Positions 46,043 through 57,180 of a DNA stretch of 64,000 bases are shown in pieces. Below the pieces are notes generated by a model that was given only the letters and a program-made list of their open reading frames with translations, was not told the DNA's origin and did not search any database. Positions within the stretch are counted from its first letter, which is position 1. Each line of letters begins with the position of its first letter. This DNA is from Avena insularis (taxonomy: Eukaryota; Streptophyta; Magnoliopsida; Poales; Poaceae): NCBI GenBank assembly GCA_023614405.1, contig CM042694.1, positions 113,334,685-113,398,684 on the forward strand, in the 5' to 3' direction. Made by a program: the position numbers and the translations under genes.

Positions 46043-49000
46043 TCATGATGAAGACTTCCTCTTCTCGCTCGGCTTCGGGAACGGTAGATAGCCCTCTTTC
46101 GTCGTCCACGTCCTTGTGTCACCCTGCTTACGGAGGCGTTCTTCAATCTCCCTCTTACTCAACCCTCTGGCTTGTTGTAGGGCACCGCCCCTTGTGTTGA
46201 CATCTTCAATGATGATTTGCGACAACTTCATCTAAATGCGATGGAAGTCTTCTGTAAGATCAGCATCGTCGATTTTCGCCAAAGTTTTGGCCCATCCTCG
46301 GAGGCTAGATGGCAGCGTTAGGTTATGGCAATCCCGAACATAGCCTTTAAGGTGATGGAGGATGTAGAAGGCCTCCTTGGCACCAGTAGTCGACTTCTTG
46401 ACGCAGGGGAAGTCGAGCACGTGCTTGAACACGTGTTTGCCATCCTTGATACATTCCCCGTATCTACGAAGGTGCATCCCTTCTTGGTGTAGACCTCGAG
46501 AGCCTCATTGAGAACACCCCTTATTCTGGTGTAGTCTTTCTTCTTTGTCAAACTCCCTGAGTCGAAATACGTGGCTAGCGAATACCTCGGGGAAAGGACG
46601 ATGAGTGTGCAGTATTTGTCTCTGCGCAACACAATTGGAATGGAATGTTGGAAAAAGAGCAATGGAAAGAAATCTATAACAAATGCATAAGTTACGGTGA
46701 CGATGAGCGAGTGTGTGTACTTACTTGGAAAAGAAAGGCAAAAGAAGTGTGACCTTCCTCTTATTGTCCACCATGAACTTCTCGAGGTACGCCATCGCCT
46801 TGGTCCATGTCTCCGATCGTTCGACCAACTGGCTATCCCACATGTAGTAGGGATCCACTATCGCGATATCCGGGGTACTTTCTCTCTTGATCGTGAGCGC
46901 CAGATTGAGCGCGTATAGGCGGACCAAGTTATAGTCCAGCCATTTCGTGAGAAACAGCTTGAATATGTCCTCGAACGCTATGAAGAATATATCCGCGGGG
47001 GGTTCATCGACGAATCCCACGTCCAATGGCACCTTGGCCGTGAAAACCGGGTAATTTGGATCTTCGTCTTTAAGAAGGAGGGCCTCTAGTGTCTTGACAC
47101 CCTCGTGTAAAGTTAACATGGCTCCAACCGCAATGTGGATCATATCCGGAGTCAATATCGGATCACCAGCTACATGCACTCAGGGCAAGCCAAATTGTGT
47201 GGATGGTACGACGACGGCGTCCTGACCCCGGATCCTCTTCGGAAGAGGCTGGCTCGCACCCTTCTTATTATTATTATTACCTCTCTTCCTGTAGTGCTTC
47301 TTCTTCACAACAAATACGCCATCTGCTCATCAGTCGCCTTTCGGAGTGTGTTGGGGGTGAAAACCAATCCTGGTTTCTCTTGTGGTGGATTGGCGGCCGG
47401 AGGCGTCTCTTGAGAAAGACCATGGAAGACCAGGCGTTGCGTGCATGTATTGGGCCGACCAGCTTGATTGTCGTCACGAGCTGCGAAGGGTTCTTCATCC
47501 ATAGAAGGCATATACAATCCTTTGGCGGCCCCGATGTGGATGAAGTCATCAACGTTGACCAATTCATCATCATCTTCAAGGGTGCCATCATGTGGTGGTG
47601 GTAGAGGGGGCGACGGCGGTTGCGTCACAACGTCTTTGGCATGTGGCGATGCACACGCTGCCAAGAGTTGATGGTGAAGGCTGGTGGTGGCGACAACGAC
47701 GGCTACTGGCTTCCGAGGTGGTGGCCGGGAGATGATCGGTCGAGAGGTGGCGCCGGTGCTCCCCCGCAAGACAAATCTGGGTCTTCAGCCATGTCAAGGG
47801 CCAGTTGTAGCATTCCCCAAGGGTCTTGTGTTCGTCGGCTCCCTGAGGTTGAAAGGGGGGGTACATGTCGTCGCACCCTGGCAACACCCGAGCCAACCTG
47901 ACCCTCATCACGTCATCATCCATTGGATTGTTGTGCATCGTGCGGCTCGCCGGTTGTATCAGAGTGCCATTGGCAACATCCTTCAACTCACTGCCGACAT
48001 CTTTAAGCAGGAGTACGCAAGAAATGTCCTGAGGCAAAAACATGTTGTTGGGCGTCATGAGATGGCAACAGTCATGCATCAAAGGCATAAAGGAGATGGC
48101 GTGCACTAACTAATTAGTTACCTTGGTGATGGCGTGGATCTCGGCTAATGTAGAGACACGGCCGATGTTGGTGGCCGGCCTATCATCATCTGCAATCTCC
48201 CGCTCGGCTGCCTCACAAAGCACCACCGCCGTCGGCTGCGCCTTATTGGTATCTTTGGCGGGAGGGGGCGTCGGTGTGACCAAAACGAGGGGCTGCGTCC
48301 CGACGTTGACGGCCAGCAGGGTCACCAGGTCCGACGACACGGTAACATTGATGCCTAAGTTGTTGCCGCTTAAGCTGGGCAGATGTATCGGCCCCTGTCG
48401 ACCTCTCGCATTCCAAGCAGTAAGCCCCTCGAAAAACTCAGGGGGGATCATCGAGCGGAGCTTCTCTTCCACTAACTTGTCCACCGTTTTCTGGTCCACC
48501 GCCTTCTCCTCCAGTGTCTGCACCTTCATCTTAAGCTCTACAACAGCGGCTTTATCCTAGTTCTTCCTCTCCCTTCTTTTCTTGACGTCCTCTTTGTAGA
48601 ACTCCTTGAACTTCATGCTCGTACCAAAGACGGACACACGACCAGCTGAGGACGGCGGCAACCCCTTGCCCCTCTTCTTGTAACCATTGGTCGCCCTGTT
48701 GAAAACCGTGTCCCATGGCTCCGTTGAATCCTGGGACGACTCTGTGGCAGTAGCATTCAGTTCCTCCTCCTGCAGAGACAAGGAAAGGTGAACCCATTTA
48801 GATTCTTGTCTTCATTATCTTAATTAGAACGCAATAGACTTGAGATCGGCGATAAATTCCTTACCAGATTCTTCTCGAAGTCCTTCACCTCCGGATCGTC
48901 GGTGATGAACTCCCCTGTTTCCTTGTCCAGGTAGCAGCGGGCCCGAACAAATTGCCTCAGCTGCAAGTCCGTGATTTTAATCCAAGGGTTGTATTTACCA

Positions 49001-49902
49001 AGGCGTTCAAGCTCGGCATCCTCCTTGTCCCAAATGGCATGTTTCCCCCTGTAACTGCCGCTTCCAAGGTGGTGGTTACCTATGTTCTGTTCCCGCATAC
49101 TCCTTCCCCATTGAGTCCATTTTATAGCGTCAGCGGTAGCTATATCCGCCTTGATAATCCTAAACTCCTCTTCGTCGAGCATCGGATTTTTCTTACTAAT
49201 AACCTCCCAGCTTTCACCTTTGTCAATGCTATTCTTCACCCGGGTTTTCCAGCTGCTCAAGGCGTTGCTCATCTTCGTGAGGGCTAGTTTGTTCACCGGG
49301 TTCTTTCTCTCGAGGTTTCTAAACTGCTCGGGAATCAGACGCTTGTGAAGCTTCTTAAGGAGGTTATTGACCAAAGCTGCATGGTCAGCATGTCTGATGT
49401 ACTTCGTGTTGATCGACATGCTTTCCCGGACGATGCACCCGAGTTGCAGGCCATACCCTTTAGCAATCACCTCTGGCGCAATGGGTTGGCCACTTTCTGT
49501 GACCTCAGTGAACTCATCGCAGACGGTGGCGAGAACTGGCACCTTCCGCTCCTTCTGTTCCTTCTTCTTCTTCTGAGAAGCGGCCGGGTTGCCGCTACCG
49601 CCATCCGTGCGCTCGCAGCCATCGGTGCGGGCACCGCCATCGATGGTGTCATCCTCTTCGCCGCTGCCTTCACTAGTTCCATCGTAGTCGTCTTTGTCCC
49701 CCTCGTAATCAGGATCTCCACCCTCATTGGCCCCAGCAGCTCTGGCGACGATCGCCTCCTCCTCCGGTGGTGGTGTCATCCTCATCGCCTCCTCCTCCTC
49801 CTCCTGTTGGGACCCCTGCCAGAATGACTGGTTGGCCTGTCTATCTTGTTCTTCGACGCTGGTCATGTGCTTAGAAGGGCCAGACTCCTTGTTGCCCGAC
49901 AT
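46043..49902 (-). pseudogene. CACTA second gene with C-terminal Ulp1-like protease domain, broken
   Basis: The start is the ATG at 49902 (MSGNKESG). Exon 1, 49902-48865: acidic N-terminus, then a basic helical region (LVNNLLKKLHKRLIPEQFRN). Exon 2, 48769-48122, and exon 3, from 48028, join in phase with GT-AG introns. Exon 3 includes HNNPMDDDVMRVRLARVLPG and TLGECYNWPLTWLK, a stretch seen in many grass transposon proteins. The C-terminus (47179-46043) resembles the Ulp1/C48 cysteine protease domain of grass CACTA and MULE genes: YALNLALTIKRESTPDIAIV, YCTLIVLSP, YFDSGS, FKHVLDFPCVKK. Breaks: TAG 48557-48559, frame change near 47780, TGA about 47350, frame change near 46470, TAG 46232-46234. 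The usual catalytic His-Trp before TLxxLSP reads Tyr-Cys, so protease activity is doubtful. Confidence 0.78.
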
Positions 49903-51559
49903 GTTTGCACTACTCTATTTTAAAGAGGCAAAAAGTTAGCACAAATCTCGGCCAAAAAAATCGGCATGACCTTTGCTAATTTTTTGACCTAGGAGTGCCC
50001 ATTTCTCAACCGAAACGAAAGTAAATCGACACTTCGGGAGAAATGGGCAACTCAAATGAAATTCCTGCAACATTCACACACAAGAAAATAGCCCCATCCA
50101 CAGCCCCAATCACAGCCCCCATCCATAGTCCCATCGAATCAAATAGAACCATATAGTACCAAATAATCCCACCATATAATCCCAGAACCATATAGTACCA
50201 AATAATCCCAGCGCCATATAGTACCAAATAATCCCAGCACCATATATACCAAATAAAAGGGAAATTTCAGCCAAAACTGATGCATACAGAACATAATATA
50301 ACCTGAAACATTATTGGCAGAGGAAAAATGCCAATTAAACTTCTTACGTTGCACCTGGTATTAGCAGAACCAATACCAAGAGTGGTGACAGCAGAATACA
50401 AAGATAAGAACTATAAACAGCAGATATATTCTGTAACCGAGGATAAGCTTGGTAATTAACTTGAGAAAACTTCATGCAAATATATTGCTTCTTAGATAAT
50501 AAGACTATAAACAACAGAAATCTCAAAGATGATTATTTATGGACACATGCTTCCAATTGCTGAAACCTGAAATCTTGTATAAGTTACTAACGAAAAGGTT
50601 AGTATTCTTCTTTAAAGCTAATACTTAATATTACATGAGCAGAAAGATGCATGAATGGCCTAGAGCTAATGTATTAAGTACCTATGTATAATTATGCCAA
50701 GTGGATCTGATCAAGTGTATAATTAATTGGTAGTTAATTTTGATGTTGTCTAGATGCATATGTGTAGTATCTACTTGGAATCTGTCCTTGCGAAGTAACT
50801 TGCGCAACAATACCCACTAGTTTAGTATGTAGATGCATATGTGTAGTTTCCTCCTCAGTGATGCTGGCACGCACACACTGGTGAGGGTTGCGATATGCTA
50901 CTGATAGTATGTGCTAACAATGTGTATGCCTGGAACTGCTACATGTATTTGACAGAGGACGCCTCCACCTGAATATCAAAGGAAGCACAGGATACATACT
51001 ATCATGTGTAAATAAATAGAATGGCCGTACAACAAGCAATATGCACCGATATATTAATTCAGTTTCCCATGTTTTGATCTGACAAGGTGAAATAACCCTA
51101 AACCAATTAAGCACATGCTGGTCCTTAATTCGCTAAGCACAACACTAGTCATCTATAGTCAAACAACATTTGCTAGAAGAAATCAGTAAGAAATAACGTG
51201 CAGTAAAGATAGAGCAACAGGAAGGCAGCAGTTTGACCGACAATTCCGATACAAAAATATGACAACATGGGATAAAAAACTAGAACATGAGTTATTGCGC
51301 GATGCCTTGTACCGGAGTCTGCCATAAAATAACATGGTTTACAACTTCTGCACACACTGTAGAATTTACTACACAAGTTTAAGTTTGTACACATTTTATA
51401 GGTTTATGGAAAACTTTATAAAAAGTCAATGTTTGGAAGATGCAATTTTTTCACAATATAGTTTATATACTGTAGAAAAGATCATGCGTACAATTGGACT
51501 GAAGAGCCCAGTTGCAAGTTTCCAACTAGTCGGAGCATTTGGAAGCTGGAGCACTTCTT
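49903..51559. other. CACTA internal non-coding region
   Basis: About 1.65 kb upstream of the second gene. It probably contains its promoter, 5' untranslated region or introns. AT-rich, with a short minisatellite (50148-50256). No open frame here resembles a protein. Confidence 0.55.
50148..50256. repeat. Minisatellite, about 26-bp unit
   Basis: Three near-full copies of ACCATATAGTACCAAATAAT followed by CCCAGC, with one shortened copy and a partial last one. Starts at 50148, 50187 and 50213, partial at 50239. Confidence 0.85.
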
Positions 51560-51752
51560 TTGACTCTATCTAACTAGCAAGACTGCCGCCAGAGATATCT
51601 CCTTTGCCGGCACCGGCTCCACCGCGCCGCACGAAGCCATGCTCCTCCTCCGCAACTCCATCCTCACCCATCTCCTCTCGTCTGCCGCCTCCCCTTTCTA
51701 CCCTCTTCACCGACTCCTCTCCGCCCCCGCGCCCCCTCTTTCCCCCAACCCT
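51560..51752 (+). pseudogene. Captured 5' fragment resembling an mTERF gene
   Basis: From the ATG at 51639 an uninterrupted 38-codon stretch (MLLLRNSILTHLLSS... ending PLSPNP at 51752) has the make-up of an organelle transit peptide: rich in Leu, Ser, Arg and Ala, no acidic residues. It resembles the N-terminus of grass mTERF (mitochondrial transcription termination factor-like) proteins as I remember them. The 60-80 bp before the ATG is GC-rich like a 5' untranslated region. After 51752 the sequence changes abruptly, and the mTERF repeat helices are absent. It lies on the strand opposite to the transposon genes. Best explained as host DNA captured by the CACTA element. The family name is a guess from the transit peptide alone. 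Confidence 0.5.
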
Positions 51753-51839
51753 ATCGTCTATAGTTATTGTATGATAGTACTAAAAGAGAAGTATAGTAGG
51801 ATTCAGAACCGAAACGACCCATCAGACGATATTGAGAGG

Positions 51840-52080
51840 GGGACAAACCGTGCGTGCTGCTGCTGCGGTGGTCGACGACGACGAGGGTGGCGGGCTCCGG
51901 CGGCTCCTCCTCCACAGGCTGTAGGGCGGCGGCGCGGCTCCTCCTCCGGCAGCGCCTCCTCCACGGGTTCGTTGGGCGGCTCCTCCTCCACTGGTTCACC
52001 GGGTGGCACGGCGGTGGCGGCTCCGGCAGCAGCGGTGTGCAGTGACGTCTGCGGTCGTCGATCAAGGGCTAGCGCGCGGC
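51840..52080. repeat. GC-rich low-complexity stretch
   Basis: Degenerate GGCTCCTCCTCCAC/GGC repeats with high G+C, giving Gly/Ser-rich or Pro/Glu-rich open frames on both strands. It may be part of captured genic sequence. No protein family recognised. Confidence 0.6.
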
Positions 52081-52131
52081 GGTGACTGAGAATGGGGAGA
52101 AGGGGTTAAGCAGGCCGAACCGTTTATTTCG

Positions 52132-52235
52132 CTAAGTCTTGAGGTTCTGTGGCGCATTGCGGCAATATGCGCCACAGAAGTTGGAACTTCTGTGGCACAT
52201 ACTGCCGAAATGCGCCACAGAACCTGTGGACTTAG
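52132..52235. repeat. 104-bp fold-back built from the CACTA subterminal motif
   Basis: Two 51-base arms (52132-52182 and 52185-52235) are inverted copies with a 2-base centre; 45 of 51 positions pair. Each arm has the TTCTGTGGCGCAT motif twice, facing. It lies between the two large genes, about 5 kb from the right end of the element, so it is not part of the normal end clusters. Transcribed, it would form one long hairpin. Confidence 0.9.
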
Positions 52236-52277
52236 TACAAAAGACGGCGCGCGTGGTAGTATGACAAGATCACACAC

Positions 52278-52362
52278 TTGCCTTAGTGGTCTCTGCTGCT
52301 TGCTTGTGCCATTCTAAACCTGAGGCAGCCAGGTTCGAATCCTGGCTGTCTCACACTTTTTT
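52278..52362 (+). other. Pol III-like unit: A box, tRNA-type T arm, T-run
   Basis: TTGCCTTAGTGG (52278-52289) resembles a tRNA A box. GGTTCGAATCC (52332-52342) is a perfect B box inside a CCAGG-TTCGAAT-CCTGG T arm. TTTTTT follows at 52357-52362. The T arm is extended by a further eight pairs: TGAGGCAG before it pairs with CTGTCTCA after it. There is no 5' acceptor strand in the normal place, so this is not a standard tRNA gene; a SINE head or tRNA relic is more likely. Confidence 0.45.
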
Positions 52363-52378
52363 ATTTTTTTTAAATATA

Positions 52379-52492
52379 TTTTTAATTATAGATCTGTTTA
52401 AAATAAAGCAAGAACATATACAATCATGTAATGTGTTTTTAATTATAAATATGTCTAAAATGATGCAAGAACATATACAAACATTCATATTT
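52379..52492. repeat. 57-bp tandem duplication in the TNP2 3' flank
   Basis: TTTTTAATTATA...GCAAGAACATATACAA occurs at 52379 and 52436 with a few differences; a third partial ACATATACAATCATGTGATG lies near 52515. AT-rich 3' flank of the transposase gene. Confidence 0.75.
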
Positions 52493-52541
52493 ATTCAAAA
52501 AACTCTCTCTCCGAACATATACAATCATGTGATGTGTCGAG

Positions 52542-55500
52542 CTAGTGTCTCTTCAGAATCTTCTTGCCCTTTTTCGTCGCGGTTGAATACTTTAGCCCGT
52601 GCACTTTGAGATTTCTTCTTGTGAATGGACAACCTTTAGTAGGCAGTGTGGTCTTCCTTCTTACTTTAGTAGTAGTAGGCATGTCGAAGTACTTGTCGAA
52701 TTCCTCTTCGATCTTTGGGTCACCGTTTTTATCGAAGTTTTGCTCGTTGGTGGCTCCTTCCATTCCGATGATGCTCCTCTTGCCCCTCCTAACTACAACA
52801 CGGTTGGGCTTTGACGGGTCGGTAATAAAAAAGCATTGATCAACTTGGCTAGCGAGTACCCAAGGCTGATTTTTTGCGGAGGCGTTCTTCATTGATTTGG
52901 CATCTGGTATAACCATTGTGGTGAAATAGCGGCCTTCTTTTTCCACGTTCTTGGCCTATCTAACATGGAACATCGGTACGATCTCTCCACAATAGTCGAG
53001 CTCCCATATATCCTCGATCCTTCCGTAGAATCTTTCCATCACAGTAGTCTCGTCATCAGCAAAGGATAACATAGTTACTCCTGAGTTTTGATATTCACTA
53101 TTATTGTCCTTTTCCTCGGTGTAGAATCTGTAACCGTTTATGTCGTATGACTAATAGGGCCTTAGGTTGTGCCTTGGGCCCTGCGACAAGGAGAATATGA
53201 GTTTTTGATCTTCAGTAGAAGGCATCTGTGGGGGATTGTCCAGTTGCCTTTTCTTGAACCAACCCGTGAAGCTGGAGTTGTGCTCTCTGGTTACGTCTCC
53301 CTTCTTCCTCGGTCGCCCTGGTCGACGTACTCCTGCTCGATTAAGCTTCTGTGCTCTTCGACCCAAGGGTCGACCACTTCAATGTGTTGTAGCGCGACTC
53401 GGTGTGCCCTTTCAAAATCAGTGCGTCGACCATCAATGCCGACATGTAGTGAGCGATAGCCCTCGCGGTGACCATATCCACTGAGCCTGCCGAGGTGCTT
53501 CTTTGTGGGTATTCCAACATCCTCGTTCTCGGTGGTTAGATAATTCTGGCAGAAGGAGATGCGCTCGTAGATCAGAAAGCCCTTGGCTATGCTTCCATCT
53601 GGACGAGACCTGTTGCGAACGAATCCTTTGATGACACCGTTTAGCCTTTCAAACGGCATCATGTTGTGTAGGAATGTTGGCCCGAGCTGGATGATGTCGT
53701 CCACGACATGTACAAGCAGATGCACCATGATGTCGAAGAATGCGGGCGGGAAGTAAATCTCAAGCTCGCATAGTATCATCACGATCTCTTCCTGTAGCCT
53801 GTCGAGCTGCTTCACACCGATCGACTTCCTAGATATGACGTCGAAAAAGTTAAAGAGGCCAAACAATGTCTCACGGACATGCTCGTCCATTATCCCACAG
53901 ATCGCAATAGGGAGTATCTGCGTCATCAGCACGTGACAGTCGTGAGACTTCATACCGCTAAACCTCTTCTTTGCCACATCTAGATATCTGCTTATCTTCC
54001 CCGAGTAACCGTGAGGAACTTTCACTCCTAAGAGGCACCTGAAAAACTGCTCGAGCTCCTCCAGACTCAGAGTGAAGCAGGCAGCACGAAGCACCACCTC
54101 ATTCTTCTTAACTCTTTTGCGGCGACCTTGAGTCCCTTCCTGATGATGATGATCATCATCATCATCACTATCAGGGTACTGAAGATCTTTCTTTATGCCA
54201 AGCAATTTAAGGTCCTTTCTTGCTTTCGACCCATCCTTGGTCCTCTCCGGCATGTTCAGTAGAGTGCCAAGCAGACTCTCGGTAACATTCTTCGTGAAGT
54301 GCATTACATCGAGGCTATGGAGAGTGTGAAGGACCTTCCAATACGGCAGGTCCCAGAAAACAGACCTTGCTTTCCATTCACCCAGCAGCGGCTTTGTCCT
54401 CGGTCGTTTTTTTCCAGGCGCAGGGCAATCTACCCAATTATTCAAAAGCTCCTCGATTTCTTCACCGCTCCTCGGACGCGGGGCTCTTTCGAGCTCGTCC
54501 TTACAATTGAACAGGTCACCACGTTTTCTCCACGGGTGGTCCATGCGGAGCCACTTTCGAGTACCTTGGAACACGGTTTTCGAAGACCCGGGATCCCTTG
54601 GTAGCTGGAGATGCGGTGTCTCATCCATGCACTTGATGCATGCATTATGTCCGTGGTTCACCTGGGTCGATACATATGCGTAACCAGGATAGTCATGCAC
54701 AGTCATGAGGAACGCGGCTCTCAGATGGAAATATTCTTTAGTGTAGGCGTCCCACGTACGGGCCAGCATCTCCCACAAGCTGGCTAACTCCTCTCTCAAT
54801 AGCCCGGGATACAGATGCATATCGATACCTGGTTGTTTCGGCCCCTGAATAAGAATGCTCATGTGCACATACCTTTGCTTCGTGCATAGCCACGGGGGGA
54901 GGTTGTATGGCCATACAAACACGGGCCACGTGCTATGCGTGTTACTCTGGTTTCCAAAAGGATTGAGTCCATCAGTGCTCATACCCAGCCCGACGTTCCT
55001 TGCATCGCCCCCGAACTCTTCGAGCTTGATGTCTAATGCGTTCCACTGGCTAGCGTTTGAAGGATGTGTCAGGATTTTGCCCTTCTCTGGATCATCTTCG
55101 GGTTTCTCTCTTTCCGCGTGCCATTGCATGAGCTTTGCTTCCTTAGGATCTACGAAATATCGCTGCAGACGAGGGGTGATAGGAAAGTACCATACCACTT
55201 TTCGAGGAACTTTCTTGTTCCCTCTCTTGTACCGTCCTTGTCCACACACCGGACAAGTGGTTCTATCCGTGTACTCGTTCCAATAAAGTGCACAATCATT
55301 GATGCATGCGTGGTATTTAATGTGTGGTAGGTCGAGAGGGCACACGATTTTCTTGGCCTCCTCGATACTTGTTGGCAATATGTTCCCCTTAGGAAGTCGG
55401 TCGTGCCAGTATTCCATGTTTGCGTTGAAGCTCACATCGGTCCATTTGTGTTCGGCCTTCATATCTAGAGCCTTGAGCGTTACACTCAAACGTGTATCCT

Positions 55501-55996
55501 CGGGGCGACACCCAGGATAGAATGGAGTCATCCCGTCTACCTCCATTTGGGCCAGCTTGGCTTTCTCTCTGGCTGCAGCTTTGTCGTTGCTCGTCTCCTT
55601 GAGGAGTAGTTCTTGAACATGAGGGTCCTGAAAGATCGAAGTTAGCAGCGTCTGTGTGTTCGCGTCTTCTCCTTCTTCATGATCATTCCCGTCGTCATCT
55701 CCTTCGTCATGATGATCATGCCCGCTGGCATCTTCGTCATGATGATCATGCCCGGTAGACTCTTCGTCTTCTCGCCCGCGCACGTCTTCGTGACCACCAC
55801 CATGTCCTGCCAGCGCCTCATTGAGGTCGCGCATGAAACCGCGCCTAAGAAGGTGACCCTCCAATTGTCTAGATTTAGGGTCGATCCAGCGCTGCAGTTT
55901 GCATGTTCGACATGGACATCTTATCATGGTCTTGTTGTTCAGAATCATGTCCTCCTTCGCGCCTTTCTTGTACCTAGCAATTCGACCTTCGCTCAT
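52542..55996 (-). pseudogene. CACTA TNP2-type transposase, one frameshift and two stops
   Basis: The start is the ATG at 55996 (MSEGRIARYKKG); another Met lies at 56008, just after a splice-acceptor-like CTCAG. Open for about 895 codons. Residues 1-55 are a transposase-associated domain with CPCRTCK; 82-110 are His/Asp-rich. About 220-460 is the TNP2 catalytic region: CPVCG (249-252), WYFPITPRL, STDGLNPF (340-347), WPYNLPPWLC, HDYPGY. Next comes the DUF4218-like region (ICGIMDEHVRETLF, FFDIMVHLLVHV, FERLNGVIKGFVRN). Near 53308 the frame shifts by one base and the C-terminus (FTGWFKKRQ, then the DUF4216-like WVLASQVDQCFFITDP and VVVRRGKRSI) continues to the stop at 52542, with TAG at 53151-53153 and 52956-52958. 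It would cut the element ends. Usual length about 1100-1200 residues. Confidence 0.9.
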
Positions 55997-56687
55997 CGTG
56001 AGGACCATGGTTGCCTGAGCGGTCAAAACAGAGAGTATAGGTGAGAACCACACCATATGAACACACACATGCATGAATGCTAGCCGGAAAAAATTCTGCA
56101 TGACCTTTCCTAAAATTAGGACATATGGGTAGTGCAAAAATTTCCCGAAATGGAAATGAATCAACATTTCGGCAAATATCCATGCAACTACACCGACCGG
56201 GCCCGACAACAACAAGCAACCAACAAAGAACTTCCTCCCATTGCAAACATTCATGCACCACACAAGCATCGTTTCTCCATGGATCGCACACACACACCGC
56301 CCGCGCGACAAGCTTCACCTACATGTTCATGATGGCCAAGTACTCACCTATAGTAGACACAATAATAGTGAGACGAGACCGCGCGATGAGAGAGTGTGGA
56401 CAAATAGATCTACAATGCAAGTTGGTGGAGAGGAAATTAGTAAACAAATAGAGATGTGAGAGAGAAAAGTAAGGAACTTTTAGATCTAGAAGTTGGAGCG
56501 AAGCTTCCACTTACCAGTCTATGGATTAAAGTTGGTTTAGTTACAAGAAAATGAAGAAACTATGGGTAAGATGGGGTGTGAGGGAGGAGGAAGACGAGTT
56601 GGGAGGAGGTAGAGATGTGAAATGGTTGGTGGTGGATAGATAGATAAGAAAGCTAGCTCTTGTCACCTTTTTAACATGGATCTGGAC
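55997..56687. other. CACTA 5' region upstream of TNP2
   Basis: Between the transposase start and the right subterminal repeats. It should hold the promoter and 5' untranslated exons of the minus-strand genes. No coding sequence recognised. Confidence 0.5.
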
Positions 56688-57147
56688 GCCCTCATCTGTG
56701 GCGCATATGGAGGAAATGCGCCACAGATGTGAAACTTCTATGGCGCATAAGCCCATATGCGCAACAGAAGTGGGTGAATAAGATTCGCTCTATGGGGCCC
56801 ACCTCCAAGTTCTGTGGCGCATGTCGAACTTATGCGCATCTGTGGCGCATATGACAACATGCGCCACAGAACTTGGGTGAATTAGATTCCGTGGTGGGGC
56901 CCCCCTCCATGTTCTGTGGCGCATAAGAAAATATACGCCACAGAAGAGGCAACTTCAGTGGCGCATATCTCAGAATGCGCCACAGAACTTGGATCAACCC
57001 ACCCCGATCGGCGGGTCCCACCAAACTTCTGTGGCGCATGTTCTGGATAATGCACCACAGAACTTCCAATCTTCTGTGGCGCATGCTTTCTGGTGTGCCA
57101 CTGATGTTTTCCTATGGCGCAACATTTGGCATATGCGCCACTGAACA
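56688..57147. repeat. CACTA right subterminal repeats
   Basis: At least eleven exact GTGGCGC/GCGCCAC cores in about 450 bp, many paired as short hairpins (for example CTGTGGCGCAT followed by ATGCGCCACAG near 56697-56722). Same motif as the left end, here more numerous. Confidence 0.9.
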
Positions 57148-57165
57148 TCTTGTCTATCTATAGGC

Positions 57166-57180
57166 TGTTTCCTAGCGGTG
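57166..57180 (-). repeat. CACTA right terminal inverted repeat
   Basis: Read inward CACCGCTAGGAAACA; pairs with 44992-45006 at 12 of 15 positions. CCC target duplication directly outside. Confidence 0.92.

Larger units (their letters stand above)
44992..57180 (-). mobile_element. CACTA (En/Spm-type) DNA transposon
   Basis: 12.19 kb. Left end CACTACTTGGAAACA; the right end read inward is CACCGCTAGGAAACA (12 of 15 match). The 3-bp target duplication CCC is at 44989-44991 and 57181-57183, and removal rebuilds a monomer. Both ends carry clusters of a CTGTGGCGCAT motif in both orientations. Genes lie on the minus strand, so the 5' end is on the right: TNP2 transposase, an Ulp1-like gene, then a small RNase H1 N-terminal-like ORF. 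The transposase is broken, so this copy probably cannot move by itself. Confidence 0.95.

Noticed and set aside
47684..48109. Plus-strand 141-codon open frame opposite the Ulp1-like gene
   Set aside because: Antisense shadow of exon 3 of the minus-strand gene; no recognisable domain.
51751..52065. Pro/Glu-rich minus-strand and Gly/Ser-rich plus-strand proteins in the GC-rich stretch
   Set aside because: Low-complexity CTCCTCC repeats keep several frames open on both strands; no start context or family match.
52278..52352. Functional tRNA gene
   Set aside because: The B box and T arm are perfect, but there is no 5' acceptor strand or credible anticodon arm at the right distance.
54855..55286. 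Plus-strand open frames opposite the CACTA transposase (also 55679-56044 and 54299-54604)
   Set aside because: Shadows of the minus-strand TNP2 coding region; codon pattern follows the TNP2 frame.
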